From NCBI RefSeq assembly GCF_008065375.1, contig NZ_VJYI01000016.1, forward strand, positions 186,001 to 250,000: 64,000 nucleotides of DNA, written 5' to 3'. Shown here in pieces: positions 50,901 through 59,632 of this stretch. Below the pieces are notes generated by a model. That model searched no databases. It worked only from the letters and a program-made list of their open reading frames with translations, and was not told the origin of the DNA. Within the stretch, counting starts at the first letter, position 1. Each line of letters starts with the position of its first letter. The DNA comes from Nonomuraea sp. SYSU D8015. Its GTDB lineage: Bacteria > Actinomycetota > Actinomycetes > Streptosporangiales > Streptosporangiaceae. The position numbers and the translations under genes are program-made.

Positions 50901-52151
50901 CTAACGTTGCCTGGATATGTCAGAAAACGCAGGTGCGCTGGTCAGCGGCCTAGAAATTCGATCCGATAAGGCGCGCCATACCAGCCCGACCCCCACCAAA
51001 CATACTCCTGCGGCGCCTGCGAGGACGGCTGCAATGCCCGTGAACTCTGCCACCAGGCCCCCGAGCGCCGCCCCTGCGGGCATGCCGCCCATGCCGACGA
51101 GGCGGTATGCCGAATTGACCCGCCCGAGCAACTCGGCGGGGATCAGCCGCTGCCGCGTCGAGACCACGAGCACGTTGCCCCCCGCCCCCACCACGCCCCA
51201 CAGGACGGCGGTCGGGTAGAGCGCCCACGGCGTGGGCGCCGCCACGGGCACCAGGAGCAGGAGGCTGCTGATCAGCCACGCCCCCACGATCGTGCGGAAC
51301 TCCCCGAAGAGCCCCGCCGCCCGCCCGGACAGCAGGGACCCGGCCACCGCCCCGGCCGCGAACGCCGCCATCATCAGCCCGTATTGACCGGGCTCCAGCC
51401 CGATCATCGACCCGTCGCCCACGGCCCACAGCACGAAGACGGCGAAGTATGCGGCGTTGGCGAGGTTGAGCAGGCCCGCCGTGATCGCCAGGCTCCGCAG
51501 CACCCGGTGCGACCTCAGGTAACGCAGCGCCTCGCCGATGTCCCGCCGCAGCGGGCGGCGCTCCGGGCGGGGGGCGGGTAACCGGTACGGGCCGCGCATG
51601 CCCAGCAGGAGCAGCCCCGCGGCGCCGTACAGCAGGGCAGGGGCGCCGAAGACGGCGGCGGGGAGCGCTCCGGCGAGGAGCCCGGCCAGAGGGGCGCCGG
51701 CGAAGTCGTTGCCGGCGAGCTGGGCGCTGGACACGCGGCCGTTCGCCCGGGGCAGGTCGTGCGCGGGCACGGTCATCGGCAGGATCGACTGCGCCGAGGT
51801 GTCGGCGAAGACCTCCGTCACGCCGGCCGCCAGCACGGCGGCGAGCAGCACCCAGAGGTCCAGCAACCCCAGTGATGCCAGCAGGGCGACGGCGGCGAGG
51901 ATCGCGGCGCGGACGGCGTTGGCCGCCCCCATGACCCGGCGGCGGTCGGCCCGGTCGGCGATCGCGCCCGCGTGCAGCGCCAGCAGCAGCCAGGGCGCAG
52001 TCGCCGCGGCGCCCACCAGGGAGACCAGCGTGGGGGAGCGGGTCATCGACACGGCCAGCAGGGGCGCGCCGATCTTCAGCACGCCGTCGGCGAGGTTCGA
52101 CAGCGCGGTGGACGACCACAGGAAGGCGAACGAGCGCCCGAGACCCGGCAC
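50901..52151 (-). CDS. MFS exporter regulated by a divergent ArsR protein
   Basis: This 416-residue major facilitator of the enterobactin-exporter-like (MFS_3) type has about 12 helices. It shows FLWSSTALSNLADGVLK at helix 1, DRADRRRVM (motif A) and the mid-protein RRDIGEALRYLRSHRVLRSLA. It starts at GTG 52151. It is divergent from the ArsR regulator 37 bp away, a common repressor-efflux pair, so it is likely a drug or metabolite exporter. Confidence 0.88.
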   Translation of the reverse strand: MPGLGRSFAFLWSSTALSNLADGVLKIGAPLLAVSMTRSPTLVSLVGAAATAPWLLLALHAGAIADRADRRRVMGAANAVRAAILAAVALLASLGLLDLWVLLAAVLAAGVTEVFADTSAQSILPMTVPAHDLPRANGRVSSAQLAGNDFAGAPLAGLLAGALPAAVFGAPALLYGAAGLLLLGMRGPYRLPAPRPERRPLRRDIGEALRYLRSHRVLRSLAITAGLLNLANAAYFAVFVLWAVGDGSMIGLEPGQYGLMMAAFAAGAVAGSLLSGRAAGLFGEFRTIVGAWLISSLLLLVPVAAPTPWALYPTAVLWGVVGAGGNVLVVSTRQRLIPAELLGRVNSAYRLVGMGGMPAGAALGGLVAEFTGIAAVLAGAAGVCLVGVGLVWRALSDRISRPLTSAPAFSDISRQR

Positions 52152-52224
52152 GGCCGACTCCCCCTAAAGTAGACGTGTACAAGAGAAAGTGTGCATAGAT
52201 TTCTTTGCAAAGATAGGCTTGCAC
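52152..52224. promoter_or_regulatory. operator region of the MFS/ArsR pair
   Basis: An AT-rich stretch lies between the two divergent genes. It contains a perfect CTTTGCAAAG palindrome at about 52203-52212. TAGATT near 52196 may be a -10 element for the plus-strand gene. The palindrome lies upstream of the alternative ArsR start at 52225 and would then be an operator. Confidence 0.4.
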
Positions 52225-52839
52225 GTGAAGCGGAGCAAGAGCTTTTCCGCGCGTACGCTCGACGCGAACGCGCTGAAGTCGTTCGCCCACCCCCTGCGCT
52301 TGCGGATCTACGAGCTGCTGGACGAGCACGGGCCGTCCACCGCCACCGGCCTCGCCGGTCTGCTGGGGCAGAACACCGGGGCGACGAGCTACCACCTGAG
52401 GGAGCTGGCCAGGCACGGCATGATCGAGGTCGCGCCGGAGATGGGGCGCGGCAAGGAGAAGTACTGGAGGATCGTGCCGGGCGGCTTCACCTACGGTGAG
52501 CCGCCGGACGACCCCGAGACGGCCGGCGCCCTGGAGCTCCTGCTCGACGACCTAGTGCGGCAGCGGGGGGCGGAACTGGCCAGGTGGCGGGAGCACATGT
52601 CAATGGCGCCCGAGGAGTGGGAGCAGGCCAGTGGATTCGCGCGACGGTCGCTGCGGCTCACGGCGGCGGAGACGGCCGAGCTGCGGGACGAGGTGCTGGA
52701 GGTGCTGGAGAGGTACCGCACGGTGTCGGATCGCAGGCGACGCGAGTCCCCGGAGGCCGCCGAGCGTTCCACCGGACACGTGGTCGTCCACTTCGACGTC
52801 CTGCCGCTGGGGGCCATCGGGGACGCGGACCAGGAGTGA
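52189..52839 (+). CDS. ArsR-family winged-helix regulator
   Basis: This regulator of up to 216 residues has a winged helix in the N-terminal half (ANALKSFAHPLRLRIYELLDEHG, then LAGLLGQNTGATSYHLRELARHGMIEV) and a helical C-terminal extension (about 110-216) for ligand sensing or dimerisation. There is no Cys metal site like that of classic ArsR, so it is probably a small-molecule sensor. The GTG at 52189 or GTG 52225 could start it; the palindrome between them favours the second. It controls the divergent exporter (inference). Confidence 0.85.
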   Translation: MCIDFFAKIGLHVKRSKSFSARTLDANALKSFAHPLRLRIYELLDEHGPSTATGLAGLLGQNTGATSYHLRELARHGMIEVAPEMGRGKEKYWRIVPGGFTYGEPPDDPETAGALELLLDDLVRQRGAELARWREHMSMAPEEWEQASGFARRSLRLTAAETAELRDEVLEVLERYRTVSDRRRRESPEAAERSTGHVVVHFDVLPLGAIGDADQE

Positions 52840-52924
52840 TGCGCAGACCTCTGGGCCCGCCCGACATCGGGCCCGGACGGGCAGCGCCCCGTCCCGGGCT
52901 GGAGGGCCGGAGACGCGTGCTTCG

Positions 52925-53548
52925 TCAGCTGAGCAGGTTGAGCGCGCGTTGCCTCGTCTCCTCCGACGCCGTACCGGGCGAGCCCGCGTTGAACGGGGGC
53001 CGCGGGTCGTACTCGATGGCGAGTTGCACCGCCTGCGCCGTCTCCGCGCCGCCCGCCGCGGCCAGCAGCGTCAGGGCCATGTCGATGCCCGACGACACCC
53101 CGGCCGCGGTCACGATCTTGCCTTCGATGACGACCCGCTCGCTCACCGGCTCGGCGCCGAACCGTTCGAGCAGCTCCAGCAGAGCCCAGTGGGTGGTCGC
53201 CTTCAGTCCCCGCAGCAGACCGGCCTCGCCGAGCAGGAACGAGCCGGTGCACACCGAGGTGGTCCACCGGGTGTGCCGGTGGGCCTCGCGGATCCAGCCG
53301 ACCAGGGCCTCGTCGGACAGGGCGTCGAGCGTGCCGAGCCCGCCGGGCACGACGATCACGTCGGGGTCGGGCAGGTCCGCGTACGAGGCCGCGGCGGTCA
53401 GGGTCAGCGTGCCCTGGTCGTCGGTCACCGGCCCCGCCTCGGCCGCCACGAACGTGACCGTGCAGCCGGGCGCGGTGGCCAGCACGGTGTACGGCCCGAC
53501 CGCGTCCAGCGCGGTGTACCGGGGATAGAGCGGGATGGCCACGCGCAT
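52925..53548 (-). CDS. DJ-1/PfpI-family protein
   Basis: This 207-residue single-domain member of the DJ-1/ThiJ superfamily has the nucleophile elbow SVCTGSFLLGEAGLL (Cys about residue 100) and VVPGGLGTLDAL preceding it. It resembles isonitrile-hydratase-like or glyoxalase-III-like proteins of this group. The ATG at 53548 lies 2 bp from the stop of the GlxA-type regulator, so the two are co-transcribed. Confidence 0.85.
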   Translation of the reverse strand: MRVAIPLYPRYTALDAVGPYTVLATAPGCTVTFVAAEAGPVTDDQGTLTLTAAASYADLPDPDVIVVPGGLGTLDALSDEALVGWIREAHRHTRWTTSVCTGSFLLGEAGLLRGLKATTHWALLELLERFGAEPVSERVVIEGKIVTAAGVSSGIDMALTLLAAAGGAETAQAVQLAIEYDPRPPFNAGSPGTASEETRQRALNLLS

Positions 53549-53549
53549 G

Positions 53550-54608
53550 TCAGTGCTCCTTCGGCTGGAGGCCGCGGTCCCCGGACGAGGACCGCTCGTT
53601 CGGCTGGAGGCCGCGGTCCCGCGCCGGGGACCGCTCGTTCGAGGGGAGGCCGCGGTCCCGGGACCGGAACCTGCGGCGGTGATCGCCCGGCGAGACCCGC
53701 CAGTGGCGGCGGAAGACGCGGTAGAGCGTCTCCGCCGTGCCGAGCCCCGACTCCCTGGCCACGGTGTCCAGCGGATGGTCGGTGACCTCCAGGAGCCGCC
53801 TGGCGGCTTCGGCGCGGCTGAGCTCGACGTACCGGCCGGGGGACAGGCCGGTCTGGCGGGTGAAGACGCGGGAGAAGTGGCGCTCGCTCATCCCCGCGCG
53901 CAGGGCGAGCGCGGGCACGCTCAGGTCCGCGGCCGGGTGGGCGTCGATGTACGCCTGCAGCTCCCGCAGCGGCTCGCTGCGCGGCGTCAGCGCCCGCATC
54001 GGCGTGCTGAACTGGCTCTGCCCGCCCGGCCGGTGCAGGTACACCACGAGCCCGCGGGCCACGTCGCGGGCCACCTCGTGGCCGTGGTCCCTGGCCACCA
54101 GCGCCAGCGCGAGGTCCACGCCGGACAGCACGCCCGCCGAGGTCCACACGTGGCCGTCCTCGATGTAGAGAGGGTCCGCGTCCACCTCCACGCACGCGTA
54201 CCGGGACCGGAGCTCGCCGGCGGCCAGCCAGTGCGTGGTGGCCCGCCGGTGGTCCAGCAGCCCGGCCTCGGCCAGCAGGAACGCGCCGTTGCAGACGGAG
54301 GCGATGCGCCGCGCGGCCCCGGCCAGCCGCAGAACGCCCTCGACGAGCTCCCGGTCCGCCAGGTGATCGGGCACCGACATCCCGCCCGCCACGAGCAGCG
54401 TGTCGATCGGCCCCGCGACCTCGCCGAGCGCCGAGGCCGTCACGGCGACGCCGTTGCCGGCCGGCACCGTGCCCGCGCGCACGGCCACGACCTCCACCCG
54501 GTAGCCGCCCCGCACGAGCAGCGCCGCCGTCGCGAACACGTCGGCGGGCCCGGCCATGTCGAGCAACTGGAACCCGGGGAAGACGACGATCACCACCCGC
54601 CGCTGCAT
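53550..54608 (-). CDS. GlxA-type AraC regulator with DJ-1-like domain
   Basis: This 352-residue protein has an N-terminal DJ-1/PfpI-like sensor (VVIVVFPGFQLLDMAGPADVF, then SVCNGAFLLAEAGLL) and a C-terminal AraC DNA-binding pair of helix-turn-helices (LRELQAYIDAHPAADLSVPALALRAGMSERHFSRVFTRQTG, and AARRLLEVTDHPLDTVARESGLGTAETLYRVFRRHW), about residues 200-310. The ATG at 54608 is preferred; a GTG at 54650 is possible. The last ~36 residues are three copies of a DRGLxPxERS-like unit encoded by 39-bp repeats, an unusual tail. It probably regulates the coupled DJ-1 gene. Confidence 0.87.
   Translation of the reverse strand: MQRRVVIVVFPGFQLLDMAGPADVFATAALLVRGGYRVEVVAVRAGTVPAGNGVAVTASALGEVAGPIDTLLVAGGMSVPDHLADRELVEGVLRLAGAARRIASVCNGAFLLAEAGLLDHRRATTHWLAAGELRSRYACVEVDADPLYIEDGHVWTSAGVLSGVDLALALVARDHGHEVARDVARGLVVYLHRPGGQSQFSTPMRALTPRSEPLRELQAYIDAHPAADLSVPALALRAGMSERHFSRVFTRQTGLSPGRYVELSRAEAARRLLEVTDHPLDTVARESGLGTAETLYRVFRRHWRVSPGDHRRRFRSRDRGLPSNERSPARDRGLQPNERSSSGDRGLQPKEH
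53563..53667 (-). repeat. 39-bp tandem repeat in the GlxA C terminus
   Basis: Units begin at 53563, 53602 and 53641, each carrying a (GG/GA)-TGGAGG-like start followed by CCGCGGTCC. They encode the DRGL...ERS tail of the AraC-type regulator and end near its stop. Confidence 0.8.
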
Positions 54609-54683
54609 GCCCTCATGCTGGTCGCGATCATCTCGTGGCGTCAACGACACGACGATTGCAGATTACGCCACGAGACCGCGGGG

Positions 54684-55490
54684 TCAGCGTCCGCGCGCGG
54701 CGGGCGCCACGGTGACACCGACGCCCTTGCGCCGCAGCCGCTCCACATGCTCCGGCGGCGTCCGCCAGTCGACGATGACGTGGTCGAACTCGGTCAGCGG
54801 CGCGAGGGCGTGCAGGGCCCGGCGCTCGAACTTGGTGTGATCGACGATCAGCAGGCGGGTGGCCGCCGAGTCGAACATGGCCCGCTTGGTGTCGACCGTC
54901 TCCTCGGTCTGGTGGAAGCAGATGTCGTCGGTGATGGCCGAGGTGGACATGATGACGATGTCGGCGCGCACCTCCCGGATCGCCGCGACGGTCATGTGGC
55001 CCATGAACGAGTTGGCCCAGGGGTGGAACCGGCCGCCGAGCGCGATGAGCGTGAGGTCCGGCTCGCCGGTCAGGTCTTCGATGACCGGCAGGAAGTTCGT
55101 GATCACCGTCAGGGGCGCCTTGTCGCCGAGCATCGGGACGAGGTGCAGGGTGGTGGTCGAGTCGTCGAGGATGACGGCGTGTCCCGGCTCGATCCACGCG
55201 CAGGCGGCCCGGGCGAGCGCCGCCTTCTCGGGCTGCTGCCGGCCGCGGCGGAACAGGTCGCTGGCCTCGACGAGGCTGGAGGGCAGGGCGGTGACCACGC
55301 CGCGCGACTTGCGGACGATCCCCCGGGCGACGAGCGCGTCGAGGTCGCGGTGGGCGGTCATCAGGCTGATCCCGTGTTTCTCCGCGATCGCCTCGATGCG
55401 GACCGAGCCTTCCGCCATCACGTCCGCGGCGATCGCGCGCTGGCGCGCGCGCTGCCGTTCCAGGCGGCCCTCCGCGGGCGGCTCCTTCAT
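54684..55490 (-). CDS. DeoR-family transcriptional repressor
   Basis: This 268-residue regulator has an N-terminal DeoR helix-turn-helix (RQRAIAADVMAEGSVRIEAIAEKHGISLMTAHRDLDALVARG) and a C-terminal sugar-phosphate-sensing domain (VILDDSTTTLHLVPML, ALGGRFHP, VDTKRAMFDSAATRLLIVDHTKFERRAL). AGGAGG sits six bases before the ATG. It is the last gene of the minus-strand catabolic block. It probably binds the dyads in 59406-59632 and responds to a phosphorylated pathway intermediate. Confidence 0.92.
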   Translation of the reverse strand: MKEPPAEGRLERQRARQRAIAADVMAEGSVRIEAIAEKHGISLMTAHRDLDALVARGIVRKSRGVVTALPSSLVEASDLFRRGRQQPEKAALARAACAWIEPGHAVILDDSTTTLHLVPMLGDKAPLTVITNFLPVIEDLTGEPDLTLIALGGRFHPWANSFMGHMTVAAIREVRADIVIMSTSAITDDICFHQTEETVDTKRAMFDSAATRLLIVDHTKFERRALHALAPLTEFDHVIVDWRTPPEHVERLRRKGVGVTVAPAARGR

Positions 55491-55527
55491 CGCACCTCCT
55501 GCTCGATCCGGATGTTTCAGCCTCCGA

Positions 55528-56289
55528 CTATCGCGCATCCGGCCGGCCCACGTGACGGCCCGCGGCCGCGATGCGGACCAACGCGAGGAAATCCGCGACG
55601 TCCCACGCGGCCCGGCCGACGAACAAGCCGTCGATCCCGGGCACGTCGAGCAGCGCCGCCGCGTTGCGTCGGTTGACGCTTCCCCCGTAGAGGACGGCAC
55701 GGACCCCGAAACCGGTGGACAGCGTCTCCATGACGGGGGCGATCTCGTACGTCACCGGTTCGCGGCCGCGCTCGCCGATCGCCCAGACGGGCTCGTACGC
55801 GACCACGACCTCGTGCAGGTCGCCGGCGGCGAGCCTGGACAGCCCGCGGGTCACCTGCCCGGCCACCCAGTCGATCTCCCGTCCGGCGGCGCGCACCGCG
55901 CCCGGTTCGCCGACGCACAGCAGCGGCGTGAGACCCGCCGCGACGGCGGCCTCGACCTTGAGCGCGACGGTGTCGTCGGTCTCGCCGAAGTGCTCCCTGC
56001 GTTCGGAGTGGCCGATCTCGACGAGCGTGGCGCCCGCGTCGGCGACCATCCCCATGGACACCTCGCCGGTGTAGGCCCCGGCGGGCGCCCAGTGCGCGTT
56101 CTGGGCCCCGATGAGGACGGGGACGTCGGGCGGCAGGCGCTCGCGTACGGCGGCGATCGCGGTGTGCGCGGGGATGACGAAGGCCGTGACCCCGTCGAAG
56201 GCGCCGCGGGCCGCGACCAGCCCGTCGGCGAACGCGCGGGCCTCGGCCAGCGTCTTGTTCATCTTCCAGCTGGTGCCGATCCACGTCAT
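55528..56289 (-). CDS. triosephosphate-isomerase-like enzyme of the sugar-alcohol operon
   Basis: This 253-residue TIM barrel has the N-terminal GTSWKMNKT (Lys), the catalytic His in EIGHSERREHFGETD, and the catalytic Glu in VVAYEPVWAIGE, plus LYGGSVN near the C terminus. The ATG overlaps the kinase stop (ATGA). Because the cell's glycolytic tpiA usually lies with gap-pgk, this copy is more likely a specialised isomerase, such as the EryH/TpiB type that acts on erythrulose phosphate; that is inference from context. Confidence 0.88.
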   Translation of the reverse strand: MTWIGTSWKMNKTLAEARAFADGLVAARGAFDGVTAFVIPAHTAIAAVRERLPPDVPVLIGAQNAHWAPAGAYTGEVSMGMVADAGATLVEIGHSERREHFGETDDTVALKVEAAVAAGLTPLLCVGEPGAVRAAGREIDWVAGQVTRGLSRLAAGDLHEVVVAYEPVWAIGERGREPVTYEIAPVMETLSTGFGVRAVLYGGSVNRRNAAALLDVPGIDGLFVGRAAWDVADFLALVRIAAAGRHVGRPDAR

Positions 56290-57773
56290 CCGAGCTCGGC
56301 CCATACCGCCGTCATCCTCTCCACGACGCGCTGGTAACGCCGGTAGTTCTCCTCCTGCCGCGCCACGCCGCCGGGCGTCGGCTCGCAGACGGCGGGCGGC
56401 GCGGCGACCGCGGCGGCGGCCTCCGCCAGGTCGGCGTAGACGCCCGCCGCGATGCCGGCCAGCATGGCGCAGCCGAGCGCGCCCGCCTCCCGTACGGGAC
56501 TCACCCCCACCGGGGCGGCCAGGGCGTCGGCGAACATCCGCACCCACCGGGGGTTGCCTGCGGCCCCGCCGGTGAGCCGGATGTCGGTGACGTCGAAGCC
56601 GTCCCGCAGCGCGTCCACGTGGTGACGGTGGTTGAAGACCACTCCTTCCATCACCGCCCGGACGAGGTGGCCGCGCTCGTGCCAGCCGCGCAGCCCGACG
56701 AAGGCCGCGCTGGCGTCCACGGGGTAGGGGGAGCCGAAGAGGAACGGCAGGTACACCAGGTCGCCGGGGCTGGACTCGACCGCGCGCAGATCGTCCTCGA
56801 CGAAGCCGAAGGGCCGGCCCGCGTGCGCGTCGGCGGCGAGCCGCGTGGCGAACCACTCGAGGTTGGCCGCGCTCGACGGGGACAGCGCCATGTTCATCCA
56901 CTGGCCGGGCACGACGAACGCGCGGGCGTTCCAGCGCTCGTCCACCCGGGCCACGTCGGAGATCACCTCGTTGATGCTGAACGTCCCCGCGATGATCGCG
57001 AGCTGGCCCTGCAGCACCGTGCCCATGCCGATGGCCCCGCAGTCCACGTCGTGCGCCCCCGACGCGACCGGGGTGCCGGGGGCGAGGCCGCACTGCTCCG
57101 CCGCCGCGCCGGTGACCTCGCCGGCGACCTCATGGGACCCGATCACCTCGGGCAGCAGGCCGAACAGCTCCTCGACGCCGAAGATCCGCAGCGTCTCGCG
57201 GTCGTACTCCTGCGTGTGCACGTTCGTGAACGACAGGCTCGACTCGGTGGGGTCGGTGGAGACGACGCCGGTGAGCCGCTGCTTGATGACGTCCTTGCAC
57301 GGGAGCGCGTACGCCGTGCGGGCCAGGACGTCGGGCTCGTTGCGCAGCAGCCAGGCGAGCACCGACACCGGCGAGCCCGGCCAGGGCTTCTGCCCGCTGA
57401 GCGGCAGGACGGCGGCGCAGCGGCCGGCGCGCTCCCACTCGGCGACCAGGCCCGCCGCGCGGGTGTCGAGCGACAGGATGCCCGGCCGGGTCGGCCGGCC
57501 CCGCTCGTCGACCAGATAGATCCCGTCGCCGTGTGAGGTGACGGCGACGCCCGCGACCTCCGCGGGCCGGACGCCGGCCGCGGCGACGACCTCCCTGATG
57601 ACCGCGCAGGTCACCTCCCACAGCTCGTCCTGGTCGCGCTCCACGTGGTGGGGGCGCGGATAACGATGAGGCACCCGCCGCGCCGCCTGGCCGACCTCGG
57701 CGCCGGTCACGTCGAAGAGCACGGCCTTGGTGACGGTCGATCCGGCGTCGACGCCGAGGAGGTAACGTCCCAT
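56286..57773 (-). CDS. FGGY-family carbohydrate kinase (possible erythritol kinase)
   Basis: This 495-residue kinase has an N-terminal phosphate loop YLLGVDAGSTVTKAVLFD, SGAHDVDCGAIGMG, the segment AGTFSINEVIS and the adenosine-binding LTGGAAGNPRWVRMFADAL. Its length fits FGGY kinases. The GTFSINE motif is shared with EryA/L-xylulose-kinase-type members more than with GlpK. It sits between a GlpD-like dehydrogenase and a TIM-like isomerase, the order expected for polyol phosphorylation followed by oxidation of the phosphate. Erythritol or a related tetritol is my best guess for the substrate. Confidence 0.87.
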   Translation of the reverse strand: MGRYLLGVDAGSTVTKAVLFDVTGAEVGQAARRVPHRYPRPHHVERDQDELWEVTCAVIREVVAAAGVRPAEVAGVAVTSHGDGIYLVDERGRPTRPGILSLDTRAAGLVAEWERAGRCAAVLPLSGQKPWPGSPVSVLAWLLRNEPDVLARTAYALPCKDVIKQRLTGVVSTDPTESSLSFTNVHTQEYDRETLRIFGVEELFGLLPEVIGSHEVAGEVTGAAAEQCGLAPGTPVASGAHDVDCGAIGMGTVLQGQLAIIAGTFSINEVISDVARVDERWNARAFVVPGQWMNMALSPSSAANLEWFATRLAADAHAGRPFGFVEDDLRAVESSPGDLVYLPFLFGSPYPVDASAAFVGLRGWHERGHLVRAVMEGVVFNHRHHVDALRDGFDVTDIRLTGGAAGNPRWVRMFADALAAPVGVSPVREAGALGCAMLAGIAAGVYADLAEAAAAVAAPPAVCEPTPGGVARQEENYRRYQRVVERMTAVWAELG

Positions 57774-59405
57774 TCACGCCACCGGTCCCGGTTCGAATTC
57801 GCGGAAACGCCGGAGATAGCGTACGTACGCGGCCTTCTGCCGGGCGGTCTCCGCGTCGTCCCAGCCGAGCTCGGCGGCGCAGGCCGCGGCGACCGCGTCC
57901 ATGGCCCCCTGGCCGAGGTCGGGTTCCAGGCCGATCATCGTCCGGCGGGCGAGCACGTCGGCGAGGGTCACGGCCTCCTCCTCCCTGATCGCGAACGCCA
58001 CCTCGCCGGCCCGCACCCCCGTCGCCACGGTCAGGGAGAGCGGCTCGGAGGCGGCGATGAGGTCGGCGACCCGGCCCGCGCGGGCTCCGTAGACGCGTGT
58101 CAGCCGGCGGGACTCGGCGGCCGGCAGCCCGCTCGACCGCTCGAACGCGCGGGCGTGCTCCGCCGGCCCCTCGGGCGGGCGGCCGGGGAGGCCGAGCCCG
58201 CGGGTCCGCGACCTCGCCTTCCTGCCCAGGCGCCTGCCCACCTCGTCGACGGCGTGCTCGGCGAGGGTGCGGAAGGTGGTCAGCTTGCCGCCGACGACCG
58301 AGAGCAGCCCGTCGAGGCGCGGGCGGTGGTCGTGCAGAATGTGCCGGCGCGTGATGTCCCCGGGATCGCCCTCCGGCACGAACGGAAGGGGTCTCACCCC
58401 GGTGTAGGTGTACAGGATGCTGTCCTCGGTGAGGCCGGCGGCGGGGAACAGGCGGTTGGTCTCGGCCAGGATGTAGTCGATCTCCCCCTGGTCGGCGGCG
58501 GCCGTGCCGGGGTCGCCCGTGAACCGCTCGTCGGTGCTGCCGATGAGATATCTGCCGAGCCACGGGATCACCATGAGCGGGCGGCCGTCGCTGACGGCCT
58601 CGTAGTACATCGCGCAGTACGGCGCGCCGGGAAACGGGTCCACGACGAGATGCGTGCCCTTGGTGCCGCCGATCAGCCGTTCGGTCCCTGCGGCCGAGCC
58701 GGCGAGCACGGAGTCGGCCCACGGCCCCGCCACGTTGACGGTGAAACGCGCCGTCACCTCGTGGACGGCGCCGGTGAGCACGTCGCGGACCGACGCCCCG
58801 ACGACTCGGCCCTGCTCGACCCGCAACCGGGTGGACTCGGCGTGGTTGAGCGTGGCCGCCCCGGCGGCGCGCGCGGCGAGCATGATCTCGACGCAGAGCC
58901 GCTCGGCGTACTCGACCTGCGCGTCGTGGTAGACCGCCGCGCCCTGGAGCCCGTCCGGGGACAGGCCGGGCAGCAGGGCGGCGGTCTTCCGCCGCCCATA
59001 GGTCCGGTGGAGCGGCAGCGACTTGTCGAAGGAGAGGACGTCGTAGAGCACCATCCCGGCGCGCAGCGCGAACCGGTGGTGCCTGTTGCCGCGGTAGAAC
59101 GGCAACGCGAACGGCAGCGGCGCCACGAGGTGCGGCGCGCCACGCAGCAGCCACTCCCGGTCCCGCAACGACTCGCGGACGAGCCCCATGTCGAGCTTGT
59201 CGAGGTATTTGAGCCCGCCGTGGATCATCCGGGAGGACCACGACGACGTGCCGCCGCCCCAGTCGCCCTTGTCGATGACCAGCACGGACAGGCCGCGGTC
59301 GGCCGCGTCCCACGCGATGCCGAGCCCGTTCACGCCGCCGCCGATGACGAGCAGGTCGAACGTGTGCCGAAGGCGTTGGAGTGCGCGGTCCCGGTAGCTG
59401 CTCAT
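57774..59405 (-). CDS. GlpD-like FAD-dependent polyol-phosphate dehydrogenase (possible EryB)
   Basis: This 543-residue flavoprotein has the dinucleotide motif DLLVIGGGVNGLGIAWDAA, the GlpD signature WGGGTSSWSSRMIHGGLKYL, GTKGTHLVV and the C-terminal helical domain (LTRVYGARAGRVADLI, then EEEAVTLADVLARRTMIGL). Glycerol-3-phosphate is the textbook substrate; EryB homologues of this family oxidise erythritol phosphate. It has no membrane helix. The gene leads the minus-strand operon and diverges from the transporter operon. Confidence 0.88.
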   Translation of the reverse strand: MSSYRDRALQRLRHTFDLLVIGGGVNGLGIAWDAADRGLSVLVIDKGDWGGGTSSWSSRMIHGGLKYLDKLDMGLVRESLRDREWLLRGAPHLVAPLPFALPFYRGNRHHRFALRAGMVLYDVLSFDKSLPLHRTYGRRKTAALLPGLSPDGLQGAAVYHDAQVEYAERLCVEIMLAARAAGAATLNHAESTRLRVEQGRVVGASVRDVLTGAVHEVTARFTVNVAGPWADSVLAGSAAGTERLIGGTKGTHLVVDPFPGAPYCAMYYEAVSDGRPLMVIPWLGRYLIGSTDERFTGDPGTAAADQGEIDYILAETNRLFPAAGLTEDSILYTYTGVRPLPFVPEGDPGDITRRHILHDHRPRLDGLLSVVGGKLTTFRTLAEHAVDEVGRRLGRKARSRTRGLGLPGRPPEGPAEHARAFERSSGLPAAESRRLTRVYGARAGRVADLIAASEPLSLTVATGVRAGEVAFAIREEEAVTLADVLARRTMIGLEPDLGQGAMDAVAAACAAELGWDDAETARQKAAYVRYLRRFREFEPGPVA

Positions 59406-59632
59406 CGCGCTCCTGAGTGATCATCTCATCTTTTCATGAGATTCATCGTGTTACTTCTAACGTGACTCGTGTAGACGCTATCGCGAGCCACGTGATAAAT
59501 CTAGGCAGGCGTGACTTGAGTCACAACATCTCCGCATCCGCTGGTGCTCGTAACAGAAGAATCTTGATAGATAACGATTTGTTCTGTTACGTTCACGTGA
59601 ACGCGTGTTGCTGGAAAGGAGCCCCCCGTCCG
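59406..59632. promoter_or_regulatory. divergent control region with three perfect dyads
   Basis: This AT-richer region lies between the dehydrogenase and transporter operons. It holds CGTAACAGAA (59549-59558) with exact inverse TTCTGTTACG (59582-59591), centres 33 bp or three helical turns apart. It also holds the 14-bp palindrome CGTTCACGTGAACG (59590-59603) and ATCTCAT-CTTTTC-ATGAGAT (59423-59442). A GTTA-CTTC-TAAC dyad lies near 59450-59461. These are likely operators for the DeoR protein and another regulator. Confidence 0.7.
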
